A DNA stretch of 28,957 bases, from positions 1 through 28,957 of the forward strand of contig DATNPH010000045.1 of NCBI GenBank assembly GCA_036703315.1, in the 5' to 3' direction. The notes beneath the pieces were generated by a model that saw only the letters and a program-made list of their open reading frames with translations, was not told the origin of the DNA and did not search any database. Positions 9,301 through 16,361 of the stretch are shown piece by piece. Numbering within the stretch: the stretch's first letter is position 1; each line of letters begins with the position of its first letter. The translations under genes were made by a program, and so were the position numbers. Origin of the DNA: DATNPH01 sp036703315 (lineage in GTDB: Bacteria > Cyanobacteriota > Cyanobacteriia > Cyanobacteriales > Coleofasciculaceae).

Positions 9301-9434
9301 AGCTACTACGGGATAAGTACCTGTTTGAGGAACGGGGCGTTATCTTTGTCAAGGGCAAAGGAGATATGACTGCTTATCTGCTCAGTGGCAGCAAGTTAAC
9401 GACGGGAAATGAAAAAGCCCGTGCATTTGAGTAG
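6324..9434 (+). CDS. REC-cyanobacteriochrome GAF-GAF-GAF-PAS class III adenylyl cyclase
   Basis: This 1036-residue protein starts at GTG 6324, two bases after the kinase stop. Domains in order: receiver (Asp57 in ILLDVLMPG); coiled coil (about 125-165); GAF1 (about 170-325); GAF2 (about 335-505); GAF3 (about 510-680); PAS (about 690-805); nucleotide cyclase (about 830-1020). GAF1 has cyanobacteriochrome hallmarks: the bilin-attaching Cys259-His260 (TPCHLDFL), a second cysteine in the DXCF motif Asp229-Ala-Cys231-Phe, and LWGLLAAH. GAF2 and GAF3 lack these cysteines. The cyclase has metal-binding Asp855 (FADIVGF) and Asp899 (IGDAYM). Substrate-selecting Lys895 and Asp964 (CYDLWGD) are those of adenylyl rather than guanylyl cyclases. 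The inferred role is light-tuned cAMP synthesis, possibly gated by phosphorylation of the N-terminal receiver by the adjacent kinase. Confidence 0.93.
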   Translation: MENPAGGVILIVDDTPTNLGMLCDFLTDSGFEVLVAIDGESAIEQAVYAQPNLILLDVLMPGIDGFETCRRLKANHSTQDIPVIFMTALGETVDKVRGFQVGAVDYVTKPIQPEEVLARITNHLTIQNLQNQLQKQNLQLQQEVKERQRAEELVRQQAQREQLLGEITQRIRKSLNLEEILSTTVTEVRQFLQTDRVLIYRFFADWSGVVAVESVSTKGLSILNTTITDACFGESYVQRYQEGRILVIEDIYTAQMTPCHLDFLVNLQVRANLVVPILQGERLWGLLAAHHCCEPRQWQQWEVDLLKQLSTPIAIAIQQGQLHQRLRRQNQVLVALTKSKSVNHGDLHSALRQFTQAAAQTLEISRAGVWLYSPDGAKIHCLNLFESSANYHTQGIELAAVDYPAYFKALEQELTIGIHDADTNPITLESQASHLPDGRTVVGPYGVTALLAAPIRVGGQIVGVVCYEHTDLSRQWTLDEQNFASSLADLVSLSLETRDRQRAEEKIRLLQTITQAISESQDFHSALEVTLRKVCETIGWNFGEAWIPNSDGTVLELGPAWYASTNSDGATVSALEKFRQHSKMLRFAPDMGLPGRVWSSKQPEWIQDVEIEPEAVFARSQIVLESGLSSCLGIPIVMNDGVLAVFVLFTFESREQDQRLLELVWAVGAQLGSVIQRKAAEEALRLAEQRYHSIVENAIEGIFQTTASGRFLSANPALARIFGYSSPEELITCIKDISRQVYVEPNRRGEFIAAIQVDNAVFEFESLVYRKDRSVIWVSENTRAVRDSAGALLYYEGTVSEITARKVGREALRYLHEQSEQLLLNILPKPIAEQLKGHSSIIAESYDAVSVLFADIVGFTEFSARTSPKELVKILNLIFSKFDQLADRHDLEKIKTIGDAYMVVAGLPLPRPDHAIAIAQMALDMQAEMVRVGEETGETFKLRIGINSGPVVAGVIGIKKFCYDLWGDTVNIASRMESQGVDGAIQVTAATYELLRDKYLFEERGVIFVKGKGDMTAYLLSGSKLTTGNEKARAFE

Positions 9435-9442
9435 CACAGGCT
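9416..9442 (+). terminator. Probable terminator overlapping the cyclase stop
   Basis: AGCC and GTGC pair with GCAC and GGCT around a 9-base loop, with one internal C/A mismatch. The hairpin spans the TAG stop at 9432-9434 and is followed by CTATATTT, a modest T-rich tail. It would end the kinase-cyclase operon before the convergent hydrolase gene. Confidence 0.45.
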
Positions 9443-9513
9443 CTATATTTGCACAATTAAATTGTTTCGACCTTGGCAAAATAATGGGTAAGCTAATCGC
9501 CAGCGATCGCCCT

Positions 9514-10431
9514 TTAGTCCGGTGCGCTTGGCGCGATCGCCAATACCCAGTCGCGGAGGATAGCATTCACCTGTTCTGGCACCTCATCATGAGGGCAGTG
9601 TCCCGCCCTAAGATAGTGCTCTGTCAACTGGGGATAGTATTGACGGAACTGTGCTCCCCGCTCTTTTGCCCTCATCCAGGGGTCTGCTTCTCCCCATAGC
9701 AGCAACAGTGGACAGGTCAACTGCTGTAACAGTGCATCGATTTTTTCCCCTTGGGGCGACTTAAAGACCGAGGCAAACACCTTATGGGCACCAGCATCAG
9801 AGGAAGGACGATAAATTTCTTCCACCAGTTGGTCTGTAACAGCACTTTGGTCGAGATAAACTTGGGAGAGCGTTTTGCGAATTACAAAACGTTGCCGCAC
9901 GTACTGAAACAGCAGAAAACTCGCCCAAGGTTGCAGTAAAACTGACCGAGTAAGCTCACCGACAAATTTTTGCAGAGGATTTGGTTCCTCAGGCACCTTG
10001 GTATCTGTAAAGGGACCAGCACTATTGAGCAGTACTAAACCGACAGCAGAAGTAGGACGCTGCGCTGCTACACACAGTGATGAGTAGCCACCCAAGGAAT
10101 TTCCCGCTAATACAACGGGTTGACCAATCACATCAGTAATAAAATCATGCAACTGGTCTCGCCATAAATCACCCCCATACTGCCAATCTGGCTTTGCTGA
10201 ACGTCCAAACCCCAATAGATCAATAGCCCAAACTTCAAACTCATTGCGAAGTTCAGCAATGTTCTTGCGCCAGTGGTCTGTCGAGGCACCAAAACCGTGA
10301 ACTAAAAGCAACGGTGGGCGTCCTGATTGCTTCTGTCCAGCTTGTACATAGTAAATAGATTGTCCGCGCCATTGCCAGTAAGTGCCAGGTATTGAGCTAA
10401 TAGCGACGGCTGGAATTGCCTGTGTAGTCAC
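9514..10431 (-). CDS. Alpha/beta fold hydrolase
   Basis: This 305-residue protein has a standard alpha/beta hydrolase fold: oxyanion loop HGFGAS at 45-50, nucleophile elbow GNSLGG with Ser112, acid Asp250 in GEADPW, and catalytic His278 in AGHCPHDE. The GNSLGGY elbow and the C-terminal GHCPHDEVPEQVN pattern are shared with the cyanobacterial and plastid group that includes pheophytinase and chlorophyll dephytylase. A role in chlorophyll or pheophytin side-chain removal is therefore possible, but this is inference. The start is GTG; the nearby ATG at 10436-10438 is out of frame. No signal peptide is visible. It is transcribed toward, and converges with, the cyclase operon. A possible -10 (TACAAT on the minus strand, 10461-10466) lies 30 bases upstream. 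Confidence 0.88.
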   Translation of the reverse strand: MTTQAIPAVAISSIPGTYWQWRGQSIYYVQAGQKQSGRPPLLLVHGFGASTDHWRKNIAELRNEFEVWAIDLLGFGRSAKPDWQYGGDLWRDQLHDFITDVIGQPVVLAGNSLGGYSSLCVAAQRPTSAVGLVLLNSAGPFTDTKVPEEPNPLQKFVGELTRSVLLQPWASFLLFQYVRQRFVIRKTLSQVYLDQSAVTDQLVEEIYRPSSDAGAHKVFASVFKSPQGEKIDALLQQLTCPLLLLWGEADPWMRAKERGAQFRQYYPQLTEHYLRAGHCPHDEVPEQVNAILRDWVLAIAPSAPD

Positions 10432-10821
10432 GAAACATGTTAAGTAACGTTGACTTTTTTATTGTAACCTTGCGAAGATGACTCATTTGCTCTTGCTGTT
10501 GAATTGCACCTTTTTGTCCGCAGGGTTTCTCTATTGACTGAATCAAGTCCTAAACTTTGCTTGCCATGGGTTGTGTTTACCGTCTTCTGTGCTCTTAGGG
10601 TAGCAGCAAGAACGTAATGGTGCTCTCTTCAACAAAGCGAGACTTTAAGTGTATCGCCTAAAAGTACTTTGTATAATGACTCATAAAAGTAATAATCCTT
10701 TACGTGCCTTAATGCATCAAGATGAATAATGTTTAGTAATATTAAAGAAAAAGCTTTGATACTTTCCTGTATAAGTGGAAATCTGTGCAAACATCTGATG
10801 AAATAGAGAGGGAAAGCAGCA
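10432..10821. other. Divergent intergenic region
   Basis: It lies between the leftward hydrolase and the rightward clpS, so both promoters belong here. It is AT-rich near clpS. Apart from a possible minus-strand TACAAT at 10461-10466 I see no clear promoter, repeat or RNA. The clpS ribosome binding site is probably the GAGAGGGAAAG stretch about 8 bases before its GTG. Confidence 0.4.
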
Positions 10822-11103
10822 GTGTCTGTCGAAACTATCGAGAAGCGTTCAACAGTCCGTAAACACGCGCCTCGCTATCGCGTTTTGCTCCATAATGATG
10901 ATTTCAACTCAATGGAATATGTGGTGCAGACTTTGATGGCGACGGTGGCAGGCTTGACTCAACCCCAAGCGGTCAGCATTATGATGGAAGCCCATACCGC
11001 GGGGCTAGCATTGGTGATTACTTGTGCTCAGGAGCATGCTGAGTTTTACAGTGAAACCTTGAAGAACCACGGCTTAACCAGTACGATAGAACCTGATGAA
11101 TAA
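10822..11103 (+). CDS. clpS: ATP-dependent Clp protease adaptor ClpS
   Basis: The 93-residue protein has typical ClpS length and fold. ClpS hands N-degron substrates to the ClpA/ClpC AAA+ unfoldase for ClpP degradation. The binding pocket is recognisable: LHNDDFNSMEYV, with Asp26 and Asp27 equivalent to the E. coli acidic pair, and MMEAH with His58 equivalent to E. coli His66. The first ~15 residues form the variable N-terminal extension that blocks the unfoldase. The start is GTG, preceded by purine-rich GAGAGGGAAAG. Cyanobacteria often carry two ClpS paralogues; I did not assign this one to ClpS1 or ClpS2. The membrane protease gene 107 bases downstream lies on the same strand and may share the transcript. 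Confidence 0.93.
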   Translation: MSVETIEKRSTVRKHAPRYRVLLHNDDFNSMEYVVQTLMATVAGLTQPQAVSIMMEAHTAGLALVITCAQEHAEFYSETLKNHGLTSTIEPDE

Positions 11104-11210
11104 GAGGTTAGGGGCTTGTCTTGCGAGTGTTGAGATTAAGCGCCGCCTAAGCCGAAGCACTTGTTCCAATACTGTTTCTGGTTTTTTGCTGACCGATAAA
11201 GTCCAAATTC

Positions 11211-12044
11211 TTGAAGCATAACCTTGCTAACTTAGTTCGATACCCAGCACCAGTGCGGCTGGGAACATTTCTTGCAATTTTGCTACTGCTCTGGCTGCCA
11301 GTAGCCGCACCAATTTATTATTTATTGAGTTACGACCCGAACTTAGTCACTATCCTGACGATGGGACTATTGTTCGGGGAATTTTTGTTGCTGCTCCGAT
11401 TCTGGGGCAGGAGAGTTTATCAGCAACCCCAGTTGCTGAAAAGTTACGGTTTGGAAGGAAGGCGGCAGAATGGTCTAGACCTGCTTAAAGGATTGACTAT
11501 TGGTCTATTGTTTACGTTGGGTCTGTTTGCGTTAGAAGGATTGCTAGGTTGGGTGCAATTCCAGATACCCCCAGTAATACTGCCACGAATCATTTTAGAA
11601 GGGTTAGTCAGCGCCCTGGGGATTGGCTTTGCCGAGCAGTTGGTATTTCGGGGCTGGCTGTTGGATGAGTTGCAGCGGGATTATAGCCAGGGGGCGTCAC
11701 TCTGGGCTGATGCGATTATCTATGCGGTGCTGCACTTTCTCAAACCCCTCTCAGAGATTGTTCGCACATTGTCTGGATTTCCTGGCTTATTGCTGCTGGG
11801 ATTGACGCTAGTTTGGGCGAAGCGCTCCTCCGGTGGACTTCTCGGTTTGCCAATTGGTATCCATGCTGGTCTAGTTTGGGGCTACTACATCCTCAAAGTG
11901 GGGAAATTGGTAAAATATTCTGATCAAGTTTCTCCCTGGATTACTGGCGTTGATGGTAATCCTATTGCTGGGATTATGGGGTTGATATTTATGGGCATTC
12001 TTGCCTTGTGGATGAGGAAGCAAGCGCAAACATTCTCTAGTTAG
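11211..12044 (+). CDS. CPBP family intramembrane glutamic endopeptidase
   Basis: A 277-residue membrane protein with about seven or eight hydrophobic segments. It carries the CPBP (CAAX protease/Abi) motifs: motif 1 as EQLVFRGW (Glu142, Gln143, Arg147), motif 2 as YAVLH with His175, and motif 3 as IGIHAG with His218. The usual motif 1 is EExxxR; the second Glu is Gln here, while the first Glu, held to be catalytic in Rce1-type enzymes, is kept. Substrates of cyanobacterial members are unknown. The start is TTG with no evident ribosome binding site; the next in-frame Met is residue 51, inside the membrane region, so TTG is the best choice. A 25-base piece of its 3' end is repeated just downstream (12100-12124). 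Confidence 0.85.
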   Translation: MKHNLANLVRYPAPVRLGTFLAILLLLWLPVAAPIYYLLSYDPNLVTILTMGLLFGEFLLLLRFWGRRVYQQPQLLKSYGLEGRRQNGLDLLKGLTIGLLFTLGLFALEGLLGWVQFQIPPVILPRIILEGLVSALGIGFAEQLVFRGWLLDELQRDYSQGASLWADAIIYAVLHFLKPLSEIVRTLSGFPGLLLLGLTLVWAKRSSGGLLGLPIGIHAGLVWGYYILKVGKLVKYSDQVSPWITGVDGNPIAGIMGLIFMGILALWMRKQAQTFSS

Positions 12045-12099
12045 AAGTTGTGATGTGTGCCTTGGAGAGTCTAGGGAAGCTCAGCCAATAATAGAGGTT

Positions 12100-12146
12100 T
12101 GGATTACTGGCGTTGATGGTAATCTGATCGCTGGAGTGATGAGGAA
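12100..12146 (+). pseudogene. Duplicated fragment of the CPBP protease 3' end
   Basis: Bases 12100-12124 are identical to 11937-11961 inside the CPBP gene (residues WITGVDGN). Similarity then decays over the next ~22 bases (IAGIMG against IAGVMR). The fragment is 139 bases past position 11961 and has no start. It looks like a remnant of a tandem duplication or a lost second gene copy. Confidence 0.6.
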
Positions 12147-13688
12147 TTACTTTAATTCGTCTTGCAATTGAGCAAGATTAGCATATTCCCCTTGCAGGAG
12201 ATGCAGTAGGCGATTATATACAGGAATAACTTTTCGATAAATCTCTACATTTTCCTGTATGGGTTGTTGTGGCTCAGAAAGTCCAAGCATCTGTGAAACT
12301 CTATCTAACGTTGGGATTTTATTAAGCGCATAAAGTCCTAAAACTGCTGCACCTAGACAAGTGCTTTCGTAACTTGCTGGTACCGTAATTTCTTGAGCAA
12401 AAACATCTGCTAAAATCTGTCTCCAAAGATAGGATTTCGCTAAGCCCCCCGTCACCTGAATCTCTTTGGGTTTGCCAATACGATCTTCTAATGCTTGCAA
12501 GACAAGGTTCAAATTATAGGTGATACCTTCTAGCACGGCTCGAATTATATGAGCTTTAGTATGGCGCAAGGTTAAGCCTACAAACGAGCCTCTAGCGTTG
12601 GCGTCCCAAATCGGTGCCCTCTCACCGACTAAGTAAGGATGAAAAACTAAGCCGTCTGCTCCTGGTGGAACACTTTGAGCTAGATTGGTTAATAATTCAT
12701 ATGGATCTTGATCGAGTTCCTTGAGGGTGACAATCTCAGATTCACCTAGTTGATCTCGTATCCAGCGAAAGACTATACCCCCGTTATTGACAGCGCCCCC
12801 AATTACCCAGTGATTTTCAGTCAAAGCGTAGCAGAAGAGTCGCTCCTGGGGATCTGTCCAAGGGTGTTCAACGACGGCTCGAACTGCGCCGCTTGTCCCA
12901 ACTGTTACGGTGACACTTCCCGGTGAGATTGCCCCCACACTTAGGTTAGCTAGTACACCGTCACTAGCACCCATGACGATAGGCGTATCAACAGGAATCC
13001 TCCACTCCAGGGCACTTGATTCGCTGATTTTCTCTACAATGTGCGTTGTCGGCACTAACTGTGATAGATGGTGTTTAGTAATTCCAGCAGTTTCCAACGC
13101 CTCTTTGTCCCAGTCTAGTTCCTTCAGGTTCATCAAACCTGTTGCGGAAGCGATGGAATAATCAACTAGATACTGCTCGAAGAGCCGGTAAAAAATATAC
13201 TCTTTGACTGAAATAAATTTAGTCGCTTGCTCAAATATCTCAGGATGTTCATTTCGCAGCCAAATTAGTTTGACTAAAGGAGACATGGCGTGAATTGGTG
13301 TTCCGGTGCGACGGTAGATTGCATGTCCCTTCTGATTCTGTTTGAGTTGAGATGCCCACTTTGCACTGCGGTTGTCCGCCCAGGTAATGCTTTTAGTGAG
13401 CAATTGTCCCTGATCGCCAACAGCAATTAAGCTATGCATCGCACAACCAAACGATAAACACAACAGTTGCGATCGCTCAATGTTACTCGTTTCGATTAGC
13501 GTTCTAACTGACGTTGTAACAGCTGTCCAGATTTCTTCTGGATCTTGCTCTGCCGCGCCTACAGTCGGTGTGTATAAGGGATATTCAACGGCATGCTGAG
13601 TAATAACATCCCCAGTTTCTGTAAATAGAACTGCCTTTGTGCTGGTGGTGCCCATATCCACCCCAATCACGTAGCTAGGAGTATTCAT
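12147..13688 (-). CDS. gntK: Gluconokinase (FGGY family carbohydrate kinase)
   Basis: A 513-residue FGGY-family sugar kinase that phosphorylates D-gluconate to 6-phosphogluconate, feeding the oxidative pentose phosphate or Entner-Doudoroff routes. The N-terminal phosphate loop is IGVDMGTTSTKAVLF at residues 8-22. The catalytic base is Asp243 in MGASDG, and the ATP-binding C-terminal domain contains VTVGTSGAVR and the TGGLAKS loop. Similarity to the Bacillus GntK branch (MGTTSTKAVLF start, ITWADNRS) favours gluconate over xylulose or glycerol, but substrate within FGGY is hard to fix by eye. Length is normal and the ATG start is clear. It stands alone; no gluconate transporter, gnd or edd/eda gene is adjacent. 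Confidence 0.85.
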   Translation of the reverse strand: MNTPSYVIGVDMGTTSTKAVLFTETGDVITQHAVEYPLYTPTVGAAEQDPEEIWTAVTTSVRTLIETSNIERSQLLCLSFGCAMHSLIAVGDQGQLLTKSITWADNRSAKWASQLKQNQKGHAIYRRTGTPIHAMSPLVKLIWLRNEHPEIFEQATKFISVKEYIFYRLFEQYLVDYSIASATGLMNLKELDWDKEALETAGITKHHLSQLVPTTHIVEKISESSALEWRIPVDTPIVMGASDGVLANLSVGAISPGSVTVTVGTSGAVRAVVEHPWTDPQERLFCYALTENHWVIGGAVNNGGIVFRWIRDQLGESEIVTLKELDQDPYELLTNLAQSVPPGADGLVFHPYLVGERAPIWDANARGSFVGLTLRHTKAHIIRAVLEGITYNLNLVLQALEDRIGKPKEIQVTGGLAKSYLWRQILADVFAQEITVPASYESTCLGAAVLGLYALNKIPTLDRVSQMLGLSEPQQPIQENVEIYRKVIPVYNRLLHLLQGEYANLAQLQDELK

Positions 13689-14258
13689 GGTAAATTCAGA
13701 ATCTCAAATTATGTTATTCTAATTATATTTGTAACGTTTTAGTACATTTAAAAAACTGTTTCTTTCTAGAACAAAAAATTTTTGTAAATAATCAGGACAG
13801 ACAGATCATGACCTGAAAGAAGTAGTTAAGGCAGTGTACTAGCAACGAATTTGGTTTGTTGTTTTTCACGGTGAGCCATTACTCAGTGGGATAGTTTTGA
13901 CCCACAGCGCAACATGGTGCAGTTGCACGAGAAGAAGAGACTGGTGACAAAGACGGATTGGTAGAACAGTGACTCCTATTCTCAGGAACGGCAAAATTGT
14001 CTTTGCTGCAAAATCTGGTCATGTCCCAGCTAAATCACCCATCAGTGGCGGTAATTTTTCGCTACTAATTGCTCTGCTACTAGACCTAGGGTTAATCATC
14101 TGACATTAGCCCATAGGTAAGTTTGCTCGAGTAATTGAGAGAGAATACTGTATTGATGATAGGATTCCCATGAGTACTGTGAGGATCACGGGAATCGTCG
14201 AGAGGCAATAAATTGCATCTCTGTGTGAGGAGTGTTCGACATAAGGAATGGAAAATCT
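13689..14258. other. Intergenic region with a structured mraY leader
   Basis: About 570 bases between the leftward gluconokinase and rightward mraY. No supported gene is seen; short GTG- or ATG-started frames of 16-45 codons occur but resemble nothing. A 7-bp inverted repeat, 14163-14169 with 14190-14196 (GATTCCC/GGGAATC), lies in the presumed mraY leader. Confidence 0.45.
14243..14247 (+). promoter_or_regulatory. Ribosome binding site deciding the mraY start
   Basis: AAGGA lies 11 bases before GTG 14259, which begins the family-like VDAKFSSGRS N-terminus. The earlier in-frame GTG at 14232 has a purine block too close to it. Confidence 0.5.
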
Positions 14259-15374
14259 GTGGTTGACGCAAAATTCTCTTCTGGGCGGTCGTTGAACCTG
14301 ACGGGGCCCAGACTCTTGACGTTACTAACACTTGGGTTGAGCCTGGGTTCATTAGTTCTTGATTGGACAGGGGGGCGATCGCTTTTATCAGGAAGCTCGA
14401 TGACATTACCGCTGTTGCTGTGTGCTTTGATTACTGGTTGGTTGGGATACTGGACAGTTCCTCTTTTACAAGCCCTCAAGATGGGGCAAATTATCCGCGA
14501 GGATGGTCCTCAAACGCATTTACGAAAAGCAGGCACTCCAACGATGGGCGGAGTGTTTTTTGTACCGATCGCACTCGTCGTTGCTCTGTTGTGGTCAGGA
14601 CTAATCATAAAGACCAATGACTTTATGAGCGTACTCGTCGTATCAGCTATAACCCTTGCCTATGCCGGAATTGGCTTACTAGACGATTGGCAAATAGTCC
14701 GACGCCGCTCAAATAAAGGAATTTCACCCCGCCTGAAACTGGCGCTTCAACTGGGAGTTGCCTCACTATTTTGTCTGTGGCTAGCTTGGAGTCAGCCAGC
14801 AAGTATTACAACAATTAACCTGCCTTTAAATATAGTCTTACCATTGGGGCTAGTATTTTGGCCTTTAGCTGTATTCGTGTTGGCGGCAGAAAGTAATGCC
14901 ACGAATCTTACAGATGGCGTGGATGGGCTGGCAGGGGGGACTTGTGCGATCGCCTTTTTGGGACTCGGAGCACTTGTTGCCCCAACTTCACCAGGTTTAA
15001 TGATTTTCTGTGCCTGTATGAGTGGTAGTTGTCTGGGTTTTGTCGTTCATAACCGACACCCAGCAACAGTGTTTATGGGTGATACAGGTTCTTTGGCACT
15101 GGGAGGAGCACTAGCAACAGTAGGGCTTGTGAGTCAAAACCTGTGGGGTTTATTTATTATCAGCGGTATTTTCTTTGTAGAATCCCTATCGGTAATTGCC
15201 CAAGTCGCTTACTACAAAGCTACAAAAGATGCAAATGGCATTGGCAAGCGTCTATTTAAGATGTCACCGTTCCATAACCATCTCGAACTGAGTGGTTGGT
15301 CAGAAACCCACATCGTTGGTGTGTTTTATTTGACTAATGCTGCTCTGGCGTTGTTGTGTTTGACTTTAAGTTAA
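14259..15374 (+). CDS. mraY: Phospho-N-acetylmuramoyl-pentapeptide-transferase
   Basis: MraY transfers phospho-MurNAc-pentapeptide from UDP to undecaprenyl phosphate, making lipid I, the first membrane step of peptidoglycan synthesis. It is an integral membrane enzyme with about ten helices. Visible motifs, numbered from GTG 14259: GQIIREDGPQ, AGTPTMGG, the Mg-site LLDDW (Asp142, Asp143), NATNLTDGVDG (213-223), FMGDTGSLALGG, and the C-terminal loop SPFHNHLELSGWSE. That last loop is normally HHH; here the middle residue is Asn340 (AAC at 15276-15278). I chose GTG 14259 over GTG 14232 because cyanobacterial MraY proteins begin MDAK-like and an AAGGA site is well placed. No other mur genes are adjacent, as is common in cyanobacteria. 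Confidence 0.93.
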   Translation: MVDAKFSSGRSLNLTGPRLLTLLTLGLSLGSLVLDWTGGRSLLSGSSMTLPLLLCALITGWLGYWTVPLLQALKMGQIIREDGPQTHLRKAGTPTMGGVFFVPIALVVALLWSGLIIKTNDFMSVLVVSAITLAYAGIGLLDDWQIVRRRSNKGISPRLKLALQLGVASLFCLWLAWSQPASITTINLPLNIVLPLGLVFWPLAVFVLAAESNATNLTDGVDGLAGGTCAIAFLGLGALVAPTSPGLMIFCACMSGSCLGFVVHNRHPATVFMGDTGSLALGGALATVGLVSQNLWGLFIISGIFFVESLSVIAQVAYYKATKDANGIGKRLFKMSPFHNHLELSGWSETHIVGVFYLTNAALALLCLTLS

Positions 15375-15465
15375 TAGCTGAACTAATGGCTAATAGCTAA
15401 TAGTTAAAAGTTAAAAAGACCATTAGCAATGAACAATTAGCAATTAGCTATTAGCAATAGTTGAG
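15375..15465. repeat. AT-rich TTAGC/GCTAA repeat tract
   Basis: Directly after the mraY stop lies a low-complexity tract of (T)TAGC(T/A)A units. It contains a perfect 11-bp inverted repeat, CTAATAGCTAA (15390-15400) with TTAGCTATTAG (15444-15454). Such tracts are common between cyanobacterial genes. It might also help end mraY transcription. Confidence 0.55.
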
Positions 15466-15671
15466 CATCTGATTATCAGAGCAGACTTATCAAACAGAGA
15501 AGGGAAAGTATCTATTGGTAGATAATGGTAGCAGCGATCGCACTGCTATTCTCCTCAAAATGGCAGCTGAAGAGGCGGGACTTCTTGCGATAACATTAGT
15601 ATCTGCATTCGGAGTAACAGAAGTAAACAATTTTCGTTAAATTTAAAGAAGTAGCGGCAAAGGTATATACG

Positions 15672-16361
15672 ATGTCAGCACAACTGTTACTGGTAGACGA
15701 CGAGCCGGGGGTACGTGTATCGGTCAAAGAGTATTTGCAAGAAATTGGTGGTTTTGAGGTGCAGGTTGCCAGTAATGCTAATGAGGCTTGGCAAATATTG
15801 CAGCAAAAAACCCCAGATCTAGTTATTTCTGATGTGATGATGCCCCAAGTGGATGGCTATCAATTCCTCAAGCAGCTGCGAGATGACCCTCGATTCAAGA
15901 CGCTACCCGTGGTGTTCCTGACCGCTAGAGGCATGACCTCAGACCGCATTCTAGGTTATCAGGCAGGTGTTGATGCCTACCTCCCGAAGCCTTTTGACCC
16001 AGACGAGTTAGTGGCGATCGTTAGTAACTTATTGGAACGTCGCACAGCAACAACTGGAGAAACCGCTAGCAACACAGATCTTGAAGACATTGCACGGCAG
16101 ATTGCTGCAATCCGAGCAATGCTAGATCAGCGGACTGGCATTACTCAAACCCCCCCACCCATCCGTATCGACTTTACGCCAAGAGAGCAAAGTGTCTTAG
16201 ATTTAGTTGCAGAAGGGTTGATGAATAAAGAAATCGCCCGACGCTTAGACACCAGTGTCCGCAACGTCGAAAAGTACGTCAGCCGTTTGTTTAGCAAAAC
16301 AGGGACAAATAGCCGTACTGAGTTGGTACGCTACGCTCTTGAACATGGTTTAACAAATTGA
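15672..16361 (+). CDS. NarL/FixJ-family response regulator (Ycf29-like)
   Basis: A 229-residue receiver plus LuxR-type helix-turn-helix protein, acting as a phosphorylation-controlled DNA-binding regulator. The receiver (about 4-122) has Asp9/Asp10, phospho-acceptor Asp54 in VISDVMMP, Thr84 in FLTARG and Lys106 in PKPFDP. A linker follows, then a GerE/LuxR HTH (about 165-229) with FTPREQSVLDLVAEGL, NKEIARRL and NVEKYVSRLF. The sequence resembles the cyanobacterial and red-algal plastid Ycf29 type. No partner kinase is adjacent. Codons 60-91 (15849-15943) are base-for-base identical to the start of the truncated paralogue at 17069-17163. The antisense group II intron remnant begins right after the stop. 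Confidence 0.9.
   Translation: MSAQLLLVDDEPGVRVSVKEYLQEIGGFEVQVASNANEAWQILQQKTPDLVISDVMMPQVDGYQFLKQLRDDPRFKTLPVVFLTARGMTSDRILGYQAGVDAYLPKPFDPDELVAIVSNLLERRTATTGETASNTDLEDIARQIAAIRAMLDQRTGITQTPPPIRIDFTPREQSVLDLVAEGLMNKEIARRLDTSVRNVEKYVSRLFSKTGTNSRTELVRYALEHGLTN
15849..15943 (+). repeat. 95-base direct repeat, copy 1
   Basis: Identical over 95 bases to 17069-17163. It lies inside the intact response regulator, codons 60-91. Confidence 0.93.

Noticed and set aside
9409..9699. 96-codon plus-strand frame across the cyclase end and hydrolase end
   Set aside because: It overlaps the ends of two solid genes and the translation is not protein-like.
13969..14103. 44-codon GTG-started frame in the gap before mraY
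   Set aside because: No ribosome binding site, no family resemblance and only weak hydrophobic character.
15515..15640. 41-codon frame (LVDNGSSDRTAILLKMAAEE) ahead of the response regulator
   Set aside because: It starts with TTG, has no recognised family and ends before any domain; it could be a gene remnant but cannot be supported.
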